DNA of 64,000 nucleotides from Theropithecus gelada (Eukaryota; Chordata; Mammalia; Primates; Cercopithecidae): the NCBI RefSeq assembly GCF_003255815.1, contig NC_037689.1, forward strand, positions 52,763,875-52,827,874. Reading direction: 5' to 3'. Positions within the stretch are counted from its first letter, which is position 1. Every line of letters starts with the position of its first letter. Below the pieces are notes generated by a model. The model saw nothing but the letters and a program-made list of their open reading frames with translations. It was not told where the DNA came from and searched no databases. A program made the translations under genes and the position numbers. Shown one piece after another: positions 47,501-62,500 of this stretch.

Positions 47501-50500
47501 AACCTATCACTGTGCTCTGCTTGTTCTAAACAATTATGGTTAACTGTAGCCATACTTATTTATAGAAGATGCTGTATGGTACTAACACTGATAGTTTAAA
47601 TATATGATATCTCTTGATTTCCAGATCTACTTTTTTTTTTCCCCAACACGTTTTCCTTACCAAAAATCACAAAAAAAGCTGGTTTTCATAAAATCATGCA
47701 CTGATTTGCATCTATTCTAAATGCTTATTTCCCTGCCTCCCCCCTCACCACCAAAAAAGGTTTAGATTCCTTCCTTAGCTTAAAAGTTTAGATTGGGAAC
47801 TCAGTATAAAAAGTTTTCTGCAGTGTGGAAGAGTAGAATTTAGTATAAAATGGATACATTTAGATTCGTTATGAAAAGAGATTTAGAAATGCCTAAGTAT
47901 CCCAAAGAGCTCATTGTCCAATGCAGACAAAAAACACAGCTCTTTGCTTGTAAAACCTTAATAGTGGTTTCCCTTGCAGGCCCTTTCACAAATGTTTTAT
48001 CCACTTGAATATGCTGTTTTAAGATAATTTTCTGAAAATAATTGCTGTGATAGCTCATAAAAGCCACAGTGCTATCTGATGTATTAATTGGATCTTTTTA
48101 TGCTTTAAGAAGCTGCATATGTATTTCTTCAATTACTTGTTACAGCTCATGTTCTAATTTCTAGATCACAAAAGGCTTACTATAAGTATCCTAACCAAAT
48201 GTTTCACTGTTTTGCTTCAAAGACCACACAAGTAGAAAAAATTGATGCAATCTTGTAAAATATAGTAGCAATAGTTTATGTAACCCCTACATCATGCATA
48301 GTCATTCTTTGATTGCTTCAAGTTAGTGGGCTAGAGAGTGACTAGGCTTCTGCAAATAACTTTAAGGGTACCTGACTAGATTGCTCAATTTTCACATTCA
48401 AATTTGCTTCTGTCTGTTCAGATAATGCCATGTCTTTTGGGTTCACCTGCCACTAATCTTTAATCTCTCTCTGTTTTTTAGACCAAGTCTCTTTCTGGTG
48501 CCTAGGCTGCAGCGCAGTGGTGCAATCATGGCTCACTGCAGCCTTGACCTCCTGGGCTCGGGTGATCCTCCTGCCTTAGCCTCCCACGTAGCTGGGATCA
48601 CAGGCACATACCACCATACCTAGCTAATTTTTAAAAAACGATTTGTAGGGATGAGGTCTCCCTATGTTGCCCAGGCTGGTCTCTTAACTCTTAGGCTCAA
48701 GTGATCCTCTTGCCTTGGCCTCCCAAACTGCTGGGAATACATGCATGAGCCATTGTGCCCAGCGTACTGTTTGTTTAATCTTGCCTAAAAATGGCAATGA
48801 GATATTTTATTATATACTCTTAAAACACTGTAGAAACTCTTAGCTGCCATAATCAAGAAAAGTAAGTGTGGGGGATGGGGGGGCAGGAAAGCTGATTAAT
48901 ACACAGAATCGTTAAGAAAAATTACATGTCAACTTTAACGTAACAAAACACTTGTATATAGCTATATTTTAAAGTTAGACGAAGACCTACTTTTTATGTG
49001 TCTGTTGGCTGGAGTTCCATATTGTATTTCTTACATAAACCACACCCATGATGACCTACAGCAGAGGTTGGCAAACCTTTTCTGTCAAGGGCCAGATAAT
49101 ATTTTAGACTTTGTGGACCTGTGATATAGTCTCTGTTGCAAGCAGTCAACTGTGCTGTTGAAGCACACAGGCAACCACAGACAATTTGTAAACAAATGGG
49201 CATGGCTATCGCTCCACTAAAACTTTTATTCACAGAAACAGGCAACAGGCCCTAGTTTGCTGAACCCTCATCTATAATTCTGATTGCTTTAGAATGGAGC
49301 AAGAAAGATATTAAGAACACTTATAATGCAATTTGAGTACAGAATCCTTTTAGACTTACATGATTTTCTCCCTTAACCTTTTTCAGTTGTTTTCACCAAT
49401 ATCTAATTCACAATCCCTATTTTTTGAGTGATCTGCCTTTGGCTTTCATAGAAAGAGCAACTTTCTCCTTCATGTCAGTTTATGAAACATTAAAATGCAG
49501 AAATACAATAACTGGTATAAACAGGTTTGGGGACAGAATCAACTCTTGGTAAGCAGACAATTAACCGATGGGAGCAATATTCATAGGCCTACCAGAATGC
49601 AGCCTACTAGTCAAAAGTATGCAGCAGCTGTGGACATCAGTCAGTATATTTTCCACAGAAAATGAAGACCATCTCTAATCTGGTGAGTTGGGTAAATGAA
49701 AGTTTAAGAGAGCTTCTGCTGTAGTATACTTCTGTAAAAAAATCCAAAAAACTAAAACTATGATTATAGTTGAATGTTTTCACATAACATAACATGAAAA
49801 ATAACATATAGAGTTTATTTTAAAACTGAGAAATCTGATACTCTGATTTGGGATCCCTTTTTACAGATACTTTAGATGTCTATCACATAATATGAACTCT
49901 ACTAAGTTTTAGAATTAAAACCCATCAATTTATAAAATATTCACAGTAAATGACAAAAAAAGGATAAATGCAAAGTAACAACAGAGAACAGTCTAAATGG
50001 TAAGAACTTGATGAAACTGCCAAAGTAAAACTATTTTTTCATCCCCAAATCTGATCCATGACCATGGGACAGGGCGATCTCTTTACCAGGATTGTAATCT
50101 TATCATGGATAAAAACTGTCTCTTAAATCTACAAAACCAAAGTTATTGCTATTTAAGCAGCTTAAAATACCACACTATTACTTATGGTTTACCAAATAAT
50201 CAAGTCTATACCTCTAGATTGAAGGAGGTCAACTTCTTTCAGTGTACAGTCAACATTTATCTGGAGTTGTCTGTTCATGCTTCTCAATCTTGTCATTTCC
50301 TCAGGCTAGTAAGAAAGGACCCAAAATAGCAATTGTGGGAAAGTCATTATCAAGCCCAACATTTAAGAACTGCGTTTCATGTTAATTGTAATGATTGGGT
50401 ATTACCAAGAATATGGCCTTAGTCCATAAGAGGGCATGTTTAAGAAGTCCTATGTGTATGTTTTTAAAGGAATAGTCAGGTAAAATGGGGACATCAAAAT

Positions 50501-53500
50501 GGCCACATATAAACAAAATCTGCATATAAAGTGGCGAGCTGCAACAGTGGACTGTGTTCTACCATACAAGATACTACCATTTTAATCACAGAGCACTGAG
50601 AATATTTTGTTTCTATGTTTTCATGGTAAGGGAAAATGTAAGAATCAACCTTTTAAACGAGTCATATCCATGATCTTAGTCTTGTCCAGCCTGGTAAAAA
50701 TTACAACAGTATGGTGTTTACCAGAATTCTCTCATTCCTTCTTCTTAACAATCTTTTAAGGTAGGTACTAATACTGTGCCCAATTTGTAGATGAGGAAAC
50801 CGAGGCACAGAGAGGTTATATACTTCTCTTAAAGTTATAAAGCTAGTAATTGGTAGAGCCAGGATTTATATAAAAGACTCCTATATAAATTCATATATAA
50901 ATATTTTTGTCATCTTTTTTTTCTAGATTGAAGGAGGCAATTACTCTAGTGCATGAAAACTTCAGAAACAACTGAATTCCATTTTTTCCCCAACTTTGTT
51001 TTCTTCTGCCTCCACCTCTTCAGGCCAGCCCACTCCTTAGGCCTTTCAGGGGCACATATGAGGCACTGAAATGTGAAGTGTCCTAATCTTCCATTCAATA
51101 AAGCTTTTTGGAGGCCTTTACTTCCCATGCCATTCTTAATTTATTTTATACATACATGTGTATATATATACACATGTGTACATATATGTACAGTAAAAAA
51201 GTCAAAGTTTAGAATCTAGAGGCTGAAATACTGAAGCTTTCAGCACAGCCCAGTTATTAATGACTAGGGTGATTTTAACTATAACATATAAAGTGAAAAA
51301 TTAAATATCTGCTACTCTAGGAAGGCAGAACAAAATCCTACTCTGTTAAAAACATGTACTTTGCTGAACGCTAAATATGTTAATATGCCAGTGAAAGAAA
51401 AATGAGCAGAAAGGATATCTTAACTCATATGATGTTAGGAGGTATTATCAGAATAACTGAGAATGCCCATTAAATAAGCAGGTATCAAAGTTTAAAATAA
51501 GTGATAAAAGGCAGAATATAATAGCTACAATTCCACAGAATGCTAGAGGAACAAAAAAAGTCATTCAGAAATATTTATTATGGACTGCCTTTTCTAATTC
51601 CTATGGGCTAAAACTATGTGACATTAATGTGTAAAATGCTTTGTGCTTTGCCTATCAAGCAATATTCAAATAGTTTAAAATATATACTTGAACATTTAAA
51701 TTAAAGATAATGTATTTAGTTAAGGGCTCCAGACAGTGATGCTGTCTTCCTAGGAACACATGGAAGAACCTATCGGGAAAGTCAAGCACCTGAAAAGGAT
51801 GATCTTTTCCATAGGTTTTAGGGAGTTGGGGACAAGAGAGATGTTTCAGCCACAGTGGCCCTAAACAGTGAAGCGGCCACCACACATTTGCTCATAACAA
51901 AAAACATACTCTCATCAGGCCGGGCGCAATGGCTCACTCCTATAATCCCAGAACTTTGGGAGGCCGAGGCAGGTGGATCACTCGAGGTCAGGAGTTTGAG
52001 ATCAGCCTGGCCAACATGGCGAAACCGTCTCTACCAAAAATACAAAAATTAGCTGGGCGTGGTGGCGCATGCCTGTAGTCCCAGCTACTCGGGAGGCTGA
52101 GGCAGGAGAATTGATTGCACCTGGGAGGTGGAGGTTGCAGTGAGCCCAGATTGCACAACTGCACTCCAGCCTGAGCAACAGAGCGAGACTCTGTCTCAGA
52201 AACAACAAAAAGTACTCTCATCAACAGGCTCATTTCCAAAGATAGTAGAAGCACTCGATCTTACTAAGGGTTTATCAGTAAGATTCCTATGTCCTTTTTC
52301 ATATAGCTTCTGATTAAACTGAGGGGGGAAAAAAGCAGTTTCTGAGAAATTACCGCCATTTGTCAAAAGTAGTTTTTGTGGAGAAGGAATTTCAAAATTG
52401 GGTATGTATAATTCAGAGTTGTCTGTAAGATAACAGGATGTTTGTAGCTAACATTTCAAAACAAAAAACGGTAAGCTTTTTTTCCAAAGCTGGCATAGAC
52501 CAGCGTCAGAGACCACTGATGTTCTTTTGTGGCTTGGCCTCAGTTATGCCTCTGGGACTCAAAGCTGTGGGGCAGTCCAAAAACCTAATCAGAACAGGAA
52601 GAATGGGGGGAAATAACTTGAGGGAGGGGGCAACTGGCAGCTTTCTGCATATTAAAATCTTATCTTTCAAGGTAAAACTTACATTTCCCCCTTCTCCTTG
52701 AAACTGTTTCATCTATAAACTTTATAGGCAAAAAGCTAACATTTCTATCTCAGTACTCTGAAAGTACTTATATTTTCTCTCACACACAAATACATATAGA
52801 CTCACAGATATACCTATCTCATTTCACATGCAGATCTAAGAGATGGCATCTTCGTCAGCATTTAATACAATGCTTTGCAAATAACAGATTAAGGGAAATG
52901 ACACCATCATGCATCTTACATGTACTTCTGCTCTCCTTAGAAAAAGATTATTTCACTGCTACTCTAAGTTTCTACAACTCCCCCTACCCCATAGCTGGTC
53001 ACAAATGTGCACTGCAGTATCATTAGGCAAGCAGCTTTCTAATCAATTTTGTATACACTGCCTGATAAGCAATTTGTTTGAAAACTTGAAGGTAGCAATG
53101 CGTGCTTTAGTAGCAAAAACATCAGTTCTCTACTGGGTATTCCTATACACAAGTGGGACAATGATAAGGCTAGCCATCTACTGATTACCTACTTCATGCC
53201 AGGCTTATTACATACACTGTCTCTTTATCTTGACAATTATTATAATGTACCTGCTATAATTCTCTTTTACAGATAGGGAAAATCAGATGTAGAGAAGTCA
53301 GATATAGCCAGTGAGCACCTGAGCAATTCTGACTCCAAAGCCTATGTGGGCTCTCTTTCCACTATGTCATGGTTCTTCAAATGAGCCTTGATGAGCAAAA
53401 TGGGCATTCTGACTAAATGATTTATTTCTTGATTAATTTCTTACATAAGAATAATCTTATATATGTTCCTCAAGTTCAAAGGAAGTCAAAGTACAAAATG

Positions 53501-56500
53501 CTTTAGATTTGTGTGTCTAAACCTCAAGCAAATTTTTCTAGTATTTTGCAACCAACACTTTTATAAGAACACTTACTATTTGTTGGGCATTGTGTAAACT
53601 GCTTCACATAAATTACCTCATATAATCCTAATAAAAATCCCGTAAGATGGGTACTATACCACACATTTTATAGATAACAAGCATAGAGAAAGTTACTTAT
53701 CCAAGGATACATGAATGACACAAATAGAAGTAGGATTCAAACTGGCACCTGACTTGAAAGCCTACTCACTGTCTCAACCACCACGTACAACTGTCCCTCT
53801 GCCGTGTACTACAATTGTCCTCCATTTTACTCTAGGCTTGGCAACACATGGGAAACACACTTAAATGTCTTATCTCTCAGATGTTAGCACCCACATGAAC
53901 TACCAATTTCTCAGTCTGGGGGATGGCTACATGGGGGTTCATTATACTATTTTATGTATCTTTGAAATTATAATAAAACTTTAAATTACAGCCCAGGGCA
54001 GCAGTTTCACCAACTTCTCTTTTTCCTTTCTCAAGAAGATAGACTGGGGACCAGGTGCAGTGGCTCATGCCTGTAATCCCAGCACTTTGGGAGGCCGAGG
54101 CGGGCAGATTACAAGGTCAGGAGTTCAAGACTAGCCTGGCCAACATGGTGAAGCCCCGTCTCTACTAAAGATACAAAAAATTAGCCAGGCGTGGTGGCGC
54201 ACACCTGTAATCCCAGCTACTCGGGAGGCTGAAGCAGGAGAATCACTTGAACCTGGGAGGTGGAGGTTGCAGTGAGCCGAGATTGTACCACTGCACTCCA
54301 GCCTGGGTGACAGGGTGAGACACTCTGTCTCAAAAAAAAAAAGAAAAAAAGAAAAAAAGATACGTCAATAAGAGCTCTGATATAAAATCTGGGGCTTTTT
54401 TTTTTTTTTTTAAGTACTAACCTATGCTACATTAGACAGTTCTCCACTTCCAATGAAAAACAAAAAAAAAAAACCCAATATTTTATTTAGCAGGGATTAT
54501 CACACAGCAAGTAGTTGCTAAATAAAATGTATATGATTAAAGAAAATTGGCCGGGCGCGGTGGCTCAAGCCTGTAATCCCAGCACTTTGGGAGGCCGAGA
54601 CAGGCGGATCACGAGGTCAGGAGATCGAGACCATCCTGGCTAACACCGTGAAACCCCATCTCTACTAAAAAATACAAAAAAAAAAACCCCAAAAAATTAG
54701 CCGGGCACGGTGGCGGTCGCCTGTAGTCCCAGCTACTCGGGAGGCTGAGGCAGGAGAATGGCGTAAACCCAGGAGGCGGAGCTTGCAGTGAGCTGAGATC
54801 CGGCCACTGCACTCCAGCCTGGGCAACAGAGCAAGACTCCGTCTCAAAAAAAAAAAAAGAAAATTACTATGCTAAGAAAATTTGTTTATGCTCTACAGGT
54901 ACCTAAAGGTTTCCAAAGTACTCAATCACCATAGGTGGATTCCCATATGGGTTATGTTCTTCAATATCTTCCACAATCAGAGGATTCAATTAAGATTTCA
55001 AATGGAGAAAATGAGGCAGAAATTTGATTTGTAGTAACATCACCTTTCCATTAAAGATGGCTCTGTTATTTTTCCATTGCTTTAAGTAGTTAAAATCTTC
55101 CTCCTCACTTCTAATATTGACTATACTGAGGACTATAGACGATATTACAAAAAAGTCATTAAATTAGTGAATATGACTATTTCTCAAGACTCTCTTTCTC
55201 AAAAACTCCCACTTGTTCCCTGTTACCAGCGAATAAAGTTCAAGCACCTCGACCTAGCATTCAAGGTCAAAGCCCCACTTACCCTCTGTTAACTCTTTAG
55301 AAATCTCATGCTTATGCCAGGGAATTGTAGTCACTGTCTCCTAAAAGTCACTCTCCATCTTGACTTCAAGCCTTCATTACCTTATTATTGTTCTTTTCTC
55401 TTCTAAAATGCCTTCCCCTTTTCTCTCTGCCTATTGTTTAGGGCAGTGGTTCCTCACTCTTTTTTTCCTTCAATATAATAATCTTATGAAAATCTGATGA
55501 AAGCTATAGACCCACTTCCCGTATTAGACACACTTATGAAACTCTGCATATAATTTCAGAGAATTCACAGATCCCCTATGAAGCCAAGAACCTCAAGTAG
55601 AAACTTCTCTATGAGGGAGTGGCTGCAGACATGCTGACTGCAAGAGCCCTGACATATGCCCACTTCTCTAAACCTGTAAACTCAGAGATTGCCCTAAGTT
55701 TAGAGAGGGTAGGAAAATGAGGAAAGGCTTCATGGAAAAAGTAGAGGTTACGTTGAGCCTTGAAGAACAGAACAGACAAGATTTACACGTGCAGAGCTTT
55801 TTAGAAGGGCATTCCAGCAGGAGGATAATGTAAGAGCAGAGAAGTGCATTGAATCTGCACAGAAACGAGTTGATGTATGAATTCTCTCATTACCCATGAA
55901 CATATAGAGCACTTACCACACTGTATTATAATCTGTTGATGTATCTATTTTTCCCACTGGTAGATATGTACTAAGCATCTAGCATAGTATCACATTTCAT
56001 AAACTATATGCACAAAACTGCTAAATGTTGAAAGGTAAAATGATAGGTTGGATCATAGCTTGTGAAGTCACAAGATTTTAAACATGTTTCAAAATTATCA
56101 GTTGCTTGGGATCGTTAGAACTCATATACATTAACCAACATGTTAAAAATATATTATCTGAATCTTTTCATTAGAGCAGTTCCCTTTAAGACTGCTATCA
56201 ATCAATACTGTTACCTCAGTTTCTACAATTATTTATACTTAACAAAACTGCTCTGCCTTAAAATATTCTACAGTCAACACTTCCCCAAAACTCATATTGA
56301 TCTATTCTAAATCATGTGAACTAATGTACTTATAAAAATAATTTTAAATGTTTAAAAATATATATATATCATACGCTTAGAATAATAAATGAATACACAG
56401 AATAATTCATCAAATTTTTGGTCAGTGTGCACTTTTCTATTTTGACAGAAAGCAATTTACAAATAAATGAGATGCTATACCTTGATTATTATCATCAGTG

Positions 56501-59500
56501 TTTGAAAATACTGATGAGCCTATGGAATTTGCATACATGAATTATTTTGACAAGAACTACTAAAGGCAAAAGTCCTTCATCTATTGTTTTAAAAAACAGC
56601 AACAACAACAACAACAAAAAACCCAGAACTCTGTCAGGAATAAAACCTAAAGAAAAATAAATGACCTGATAGCCAATATCCCGACCCACCTATTAACACA
56701 TCTAACAGATCACTTACCGTAGGGATCGCAGTGGTGCAGCTGACTCTTCTGAGCCGTCTCTGCATCAGGTCATGCTCCATACCGTTAACTTCAGACTTCA
56801 ACCGCTCTAGCTCCTCTTTCTCAAGTTTCAATTGCTTTGCTAACCTCTCCATCCTTGCTCGTTGATGTAACAGCAAGGCTACAGCATTATAGATAACGTC
56901 ATTGCAGAGAACAACACTGAACAAGTGACTGGAAAATTTCGATATGTATTACTAATGTATAAAAGACTCATTCAACTTGGGGGTTGGCATTTACTCTCAT
57001 GTCTTTATAATGCTATGCTGCCTCCATATCTGCTTCAATTTAGCTCTCTGAATGCTATCAAAGTGACATCACCTGAACATCCCTCTTGTTCTATTGTCCT
57101 AAGATTCTCTTTATACTTGTGTGTGTTTTGAACAGGCTGACTACCAGGCATACTTAATCATTACTTCCCTTCTTATATACTGAAAGAAAACTAAATTCTC
57201 AGGTATCTTGAAACAATCTGAATAGACGTTTTAAAAACTCTATATCTAATTTAGGTCTACTATTAGCTAATCCAATAATTCCACTTCTTATATATTATTT
57301 ATATGTAAATATCATTATGCCCTCTGGGCCATCCTCTTTAGAAAAGATTCAAATTCTTTCATTTGATGAACTTTACTCCATTTTCCATGAATCTCTTTTT
57401 TCCTACTCTGTAGTTTGTACTTTTGACAATTTCCATTTCACTTGTATTTTTGCTCTATGAATATTCTTTCTAAACTAAGCCTTATTAGGCCTACAATTTC
57501 ATGTTTTAAAACAAAGTCTATAGATGACTCTGAAGCACTAACTTCATTCTTTTTGTTTGTTTCAGACAGTCTCCCTCTGTTGCCCAGGCTGGAGTGCAGT
57601 GGCGTGATCTCGGCTCACTGCAACCTCTGCCTCCTGGCTTCAAGTGATTCTCCTGCCTTAGCCTCCCGAGTAGCTGGGATTACAGGCGTGCGCTACCACA
57701 CTTTAGCAGAGGTGGGGTTTCTCCATATTGGCCAGGCTGATCTCAAACTTCTGACCTCAGGTGATCCACCCGCCTCAGCCTCCCAAAGTGCTGGGATTAT
57801 AGACGTGAGCCACCACACCCGACCACTAACTTTATTCTTAATAGCAATGCTACTGCCCAACATTTAATACTAAACATTTAATTAAAACTAAACAGCTAAT
57901 ATATTTGAATGGGAGATTGCTGCCTCACCACAGAAATGAAATTTCATAAAAGGGTTAAAGTTTACCTTGTGTGTAGGCATAGTCATCTGATCCAGAACTA
58001 GAACTCCTCTGATATTTATGGCTTCCCTTTTCTCCCCCAGAGCCTGGTATCACTGAAATGGGCTGAATAGGTTCTGGTGCTGCAGAGCGCTCTTCTTGGT
58101 CCACTAAATTTAAAAGATTTTCAGTCGTTGCTCGGCCTACGGTAATTTTAAAAACTGTAGTTGGGTTTGGTATCACTCGAGGAGATGGTGATGGAGTACA
58201 CGAAGGTCCAGTTGGCTGTGTGTATGTAATATACACAGGATTAACACTAAACGGAGGTTTTGGTTGACTAGATATCCCTCTTGAAGGAGAACTTGAAGGT
58301 GGCGTGGTGGCTGTGTATAGTGAGTGTTGATTCCGTGGAGATGGTTGATTACTGATGGGTGAAGGACTCCTATTAATTGCTGTCCCAGGTCTTTGAGAAG
58401 GTTCAACTGTAATTTCTATCTTCTTCATGGAACCTTTGGATAAACTAGATGCTGTGTATGGAAGATAGGCTACTGAATGGCTTCCCTGTTTCTGATAGCT
58501 AGGAGGTCCTTGTTGATATGGATGGGGTGGAGTAGTTGAAGGACTAGGTGGCATAAAGATGTGGCCCAACTGGGAAGGTTGCACTTGATGCTGTGGAGAG
58601 CTGAAGGGTGAAGGACATTGAGAAGGAGGTGGTGAATGGTAAGCAGACTGAGGGATCTGCTGCTGTTTGGGAGAATACTGAGAAGGTTGATAGTTCTGTT
58701 GGTGTGGATAAACAGGTAAAGGACGCTGGCTATAGTGAGGCACTGGGCCCTGTGGTGAGGACTGCCACGGTGTACTCTGAGGAGTTTGTCTTCCTGATGA
58801 ACTCTGAGATGTCTGTCTAATATAAATAGAACCAGGAGATCCATAGAGATTGCTTGGAATTTGTGGAAGAATTTGTAAAGCTCTTGGTACAGTCTGTCCA
58901 GAAGGGAGGTTCTGGGATACTGTAACAGTAATTGGATTTGTACTATACCGAGGTATGTGCATGTATGAAGGAGGTGGCGGTGGTGGTGAAGGCCCTTGCA
59001 TAGCAGACGGATTCATTCCTGTTTGCATGGAAGATGGCTGTTGAGGTGGCTGTGAAGGAGGAGTAGCTGCACTTCTGTTCTGTTCATTCATAAAAAATGG
59101 ATTGTAGTTGGGAGTAGCAGCAACAACAGCTGGAGCTGAATGTGGTTCTTGAACTAAACATATCAGCTGTTTACCTGCTGCATGCTGTGGATCAATATGT
59201 CCATCACTTGAGCTATGTACCAGTGTTCGACCACCATTAAGTTGGGCTCCATCTCCTGGGTGATAGCTACTAGGAGAATGGACACCCAGGTTAATATGTA
59301 AAAGGCGATTTCTATTCATCCTATTGTCATCTGGACTATGGTATTCCATATATAAGTATTTGCTACTCTCCTGGGAAAGGGCTCGGCAACAGGCTTCAAG
59401 ATTGTTGTTATTCTAGGGGAGAAAAATGGTAAAAGTAACATTGGCAACATTAACAAATTCTAATAGTGGAAGTCAGGCTTTGCCAGAGAGTTATGCAAAT

Positions 59501-62500
59501 ACTACTGTCACAGAATAAATAGAGAGCAGTATCTTAACCACAAAAAGCTTCATGGTCATCTATCCTGAAAAGGAGATACCAAACGATCCATATTACTTTA
59601 CAAACATTTAGCTCACATTACTAGTACTACCACTACTGCTACTGCTACAGAAATGTAAAGTACCTACTAATGAACACTGTGACTCAACCCCAAGTTTTCT
59701 GACTCCAAATCCAGGACTCATTTTATACTTGTTGCATCTCAACAAATTAAAATGTTGGGCTTATCTTGGATTCACCACAATTGCTGCAATATAAGTATAA
59801 GTAATATCCATGATTAATATTTAAATCGATAAAAAACATAAAAATAACCATGCTTTAGTTTTTAAAAGGCACTAAAACCACAAAAGGAGAAAAAGAATTA
59901 CAATAAAATTCCTCAAGAGTTAAAACAATAAAAATTCTAAAGCAGCCCTCATTTTTCTTTTACCTAAATTTATCCTTGAATAACTTCAACTGTCTGAACC
60001 ATTATATAAGATTTAAGCAAAATGAATAAGTATTAAAAAAATCCATAACTTAAACTATGGCTCCATGACTTTGCCCGAGTTAGGGTAATTTAATTAAAAA
60101 CCTGGTGTCGACTGCCTTAATTAAATTCATTCATACTCTCACAGTCTCAAAAGTTTTTACCCGCTGAAAGGTGTCTTGGTATACTTTCAAAATCACTGAA
60201 AGATGTGAATTGTTTAGTTCTACACACTCACAAAGAAGGTAATAGCAAACTGACACTTTAGAAGTTCCAACTGACAGTAATCAGACTAATAAAAGGTTCC
60301 CTCTTTGTAAAATTTTAATATGTCAAAAAGCAGTTTTCTATTGAAATACAGAATTCCAAACTATTTTACTAGTGTAAGACACATATTATCCACTGCTTTT
60401 GAAGTAATCCATAAAAGTTTCCCAATTATTGTGACTTTCTCTGTAGTTCATAAATATACACAGAGATATGCACATGCATAGATATTACTATATATTTTAG
60501 GAAAAATGTTTTATATAAAAACGAAAGGAAATAATTCACTTCTGCTGAGAACCAAATGAAGTTAAACCTAAAACAGGACCCATAATATTGTAATTTTAGA
60601 GTTGGGAGAACTCCTATTAGAGTTCATCTGCTCCAATGCAACTCACATTTACAGATGAGGAAAGAGATGCCTGGGAAGTTACATTGCTTGACAATAGGCA
60701 CTTAACTAGTTAACTGGAAAGTCAATTCTAGATTCTTACTCTCCTGAGTCCCAGTGCTCTTTCCACATGGTAATTTCAAGGGAAAGGATGTTTGGCCAAA
60801 AGGACATTATTAAACTAGAGCTTTAGGAAGTTTAAAAAAAAGTCAAGCAAATCTTTGCAAAATGAATTCTTAGAAATTTAATGAATTGGCTTTATTAAAA
60901 CTCTATAATCATTTTTAACCTTTATATAAAGTTTTTGATACTAAAATTCAAATACTTTAAAAAATGAGATCATGCATGTAAAACATTAACATCCTACCCA
61001 GATGATAGTAACAAATAGTAATTATTATCAATATAGAAAATTTAAAATTCAAATACTTTTAAAAATACTTTGAGTCACAGAAAGATGTATTAATTGAAGA
61101 AGAAAATCATTACAACTCAAAGATCTGAATTCTTTTTACCTTGCTTGAAAATCGTATTGAGCAAGGAAGGGAAGATATTAAAAGCAAATTTGGAGCCAAA
61201 GGATTCAAACTGATTGGCAACTAGAATGTGTCACTGACAGACATCTGAGGGAAAAAAAATATGGAAGGTGAAATAAAGTATTCTATTTTTTTTTTTTTTT
61301 AATAGACCTATGGATTGGGGAAAACAAAAACTGGAGAGTTTTCTTTTAAACATAAGGTAGTCATGGATACTTTACCATCTGGTATTTTTATTATTAATAA
61401 CCCTGAAATTCCATGTTCTGTACGCTGAGTTAGATAGCCTATGTAGTATTGTCACAAAAAGTATCCAAATTCAAAATGATATAAAGTTGGAATTTTCAGC
61501 ATGTCTATAGTGACAAGTTGAGTAAATTTTCCTATGAAGAAAATTTAAAAACCACAAAACCAAGATATTAAAGTATTATTATTACAGAAGTATTTTAAAA
61601 AGAAAACTACCAGAATAGATTATAATAAGGTTAAAAAATGTATCAAACAGTGAACATGAAGAAGAAATCAAAATCATTTCAGAGGTAAGAATTTTTAAGA
61701 CATATAATGAACACTTTTGAAAGGAATGAGGCAAAAAAGCATCATATTCCTAAAAAGTGATCCTAAATTGAGGATGATACCCCTGAGTGAGGCTCTAAGG
61801 CTTGCGCATTAAATGCAAACTACTGAGCCTCATACATTTTAATGTGAAAAACAGTTTTCCAGAGCCAGTAGGTGGTAAATCTCCATACAATATATTTTAT
61901 TAATCCCAAAGGAAGAAAAAAGTGGAAGACTTAGGACAGCGTAATTATCAACAAATGTTCACTGAGCTGAATGTAAAGTTCTATTCCTTCAGTTTAGTTA
62001 AATGGTCATGAGAAATGCAGGTAATAAAGGGCTAAATGAAATAAAACAAGGTCAGGGCTAGGTGGGGCGCTAAGATAGGTGAGGAAGGTGATTGCTAGGA
62101 AGTGGTTTAAACTAAAAGCTTCACCCTTACTTGGTTTCACTCTGGTGGGAAGTATCTTTGCTCTACCAGAAACCAAAATGGGGCTAAAGTAAAGAGCTGA
62201 GATTCAGGCTGGGAATGTGTGTGAGAAAAAGCAAAGGCAAGCTGTAACACAAAAACCATAAGCCCAAAGCTCTAGACTAGTAAAGGGCTTGCAAACAAAG
62301 GAAGCACCTCTGTTACCATCATTGTTCTGTGAGTCTCTATTTATAATTAACCACACCTGTATATAGGTTTAGGTTCTATCCTGAGCTGCTCACACTGCCA
62401 TAAGGTAGAGTTTGAACATGAGTACTGACTGTGTGTGAGGAAGACCAGTGAGCATGGTAGAAGTAGTGCTGCCCAAAGTTAAGCAAATAGGTAAGTGCCA

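Noticed and set aside
50922..50940. Second copy of TAB3 exon 4 end (TCTAGATTGAAGGAGG at about 50924)
   Set aside because: Only 16 bases match the exon at 50213-50228 and the flanks differ. One such match in 64 kb is expected by chance.
58608..59044. Open frames on the plus strand and other minus frames across TAB3 exon 2
   Set aside because: They are shadows of the TAB3 reading frame, which alone matches a known protein and joins in frame to other exons.
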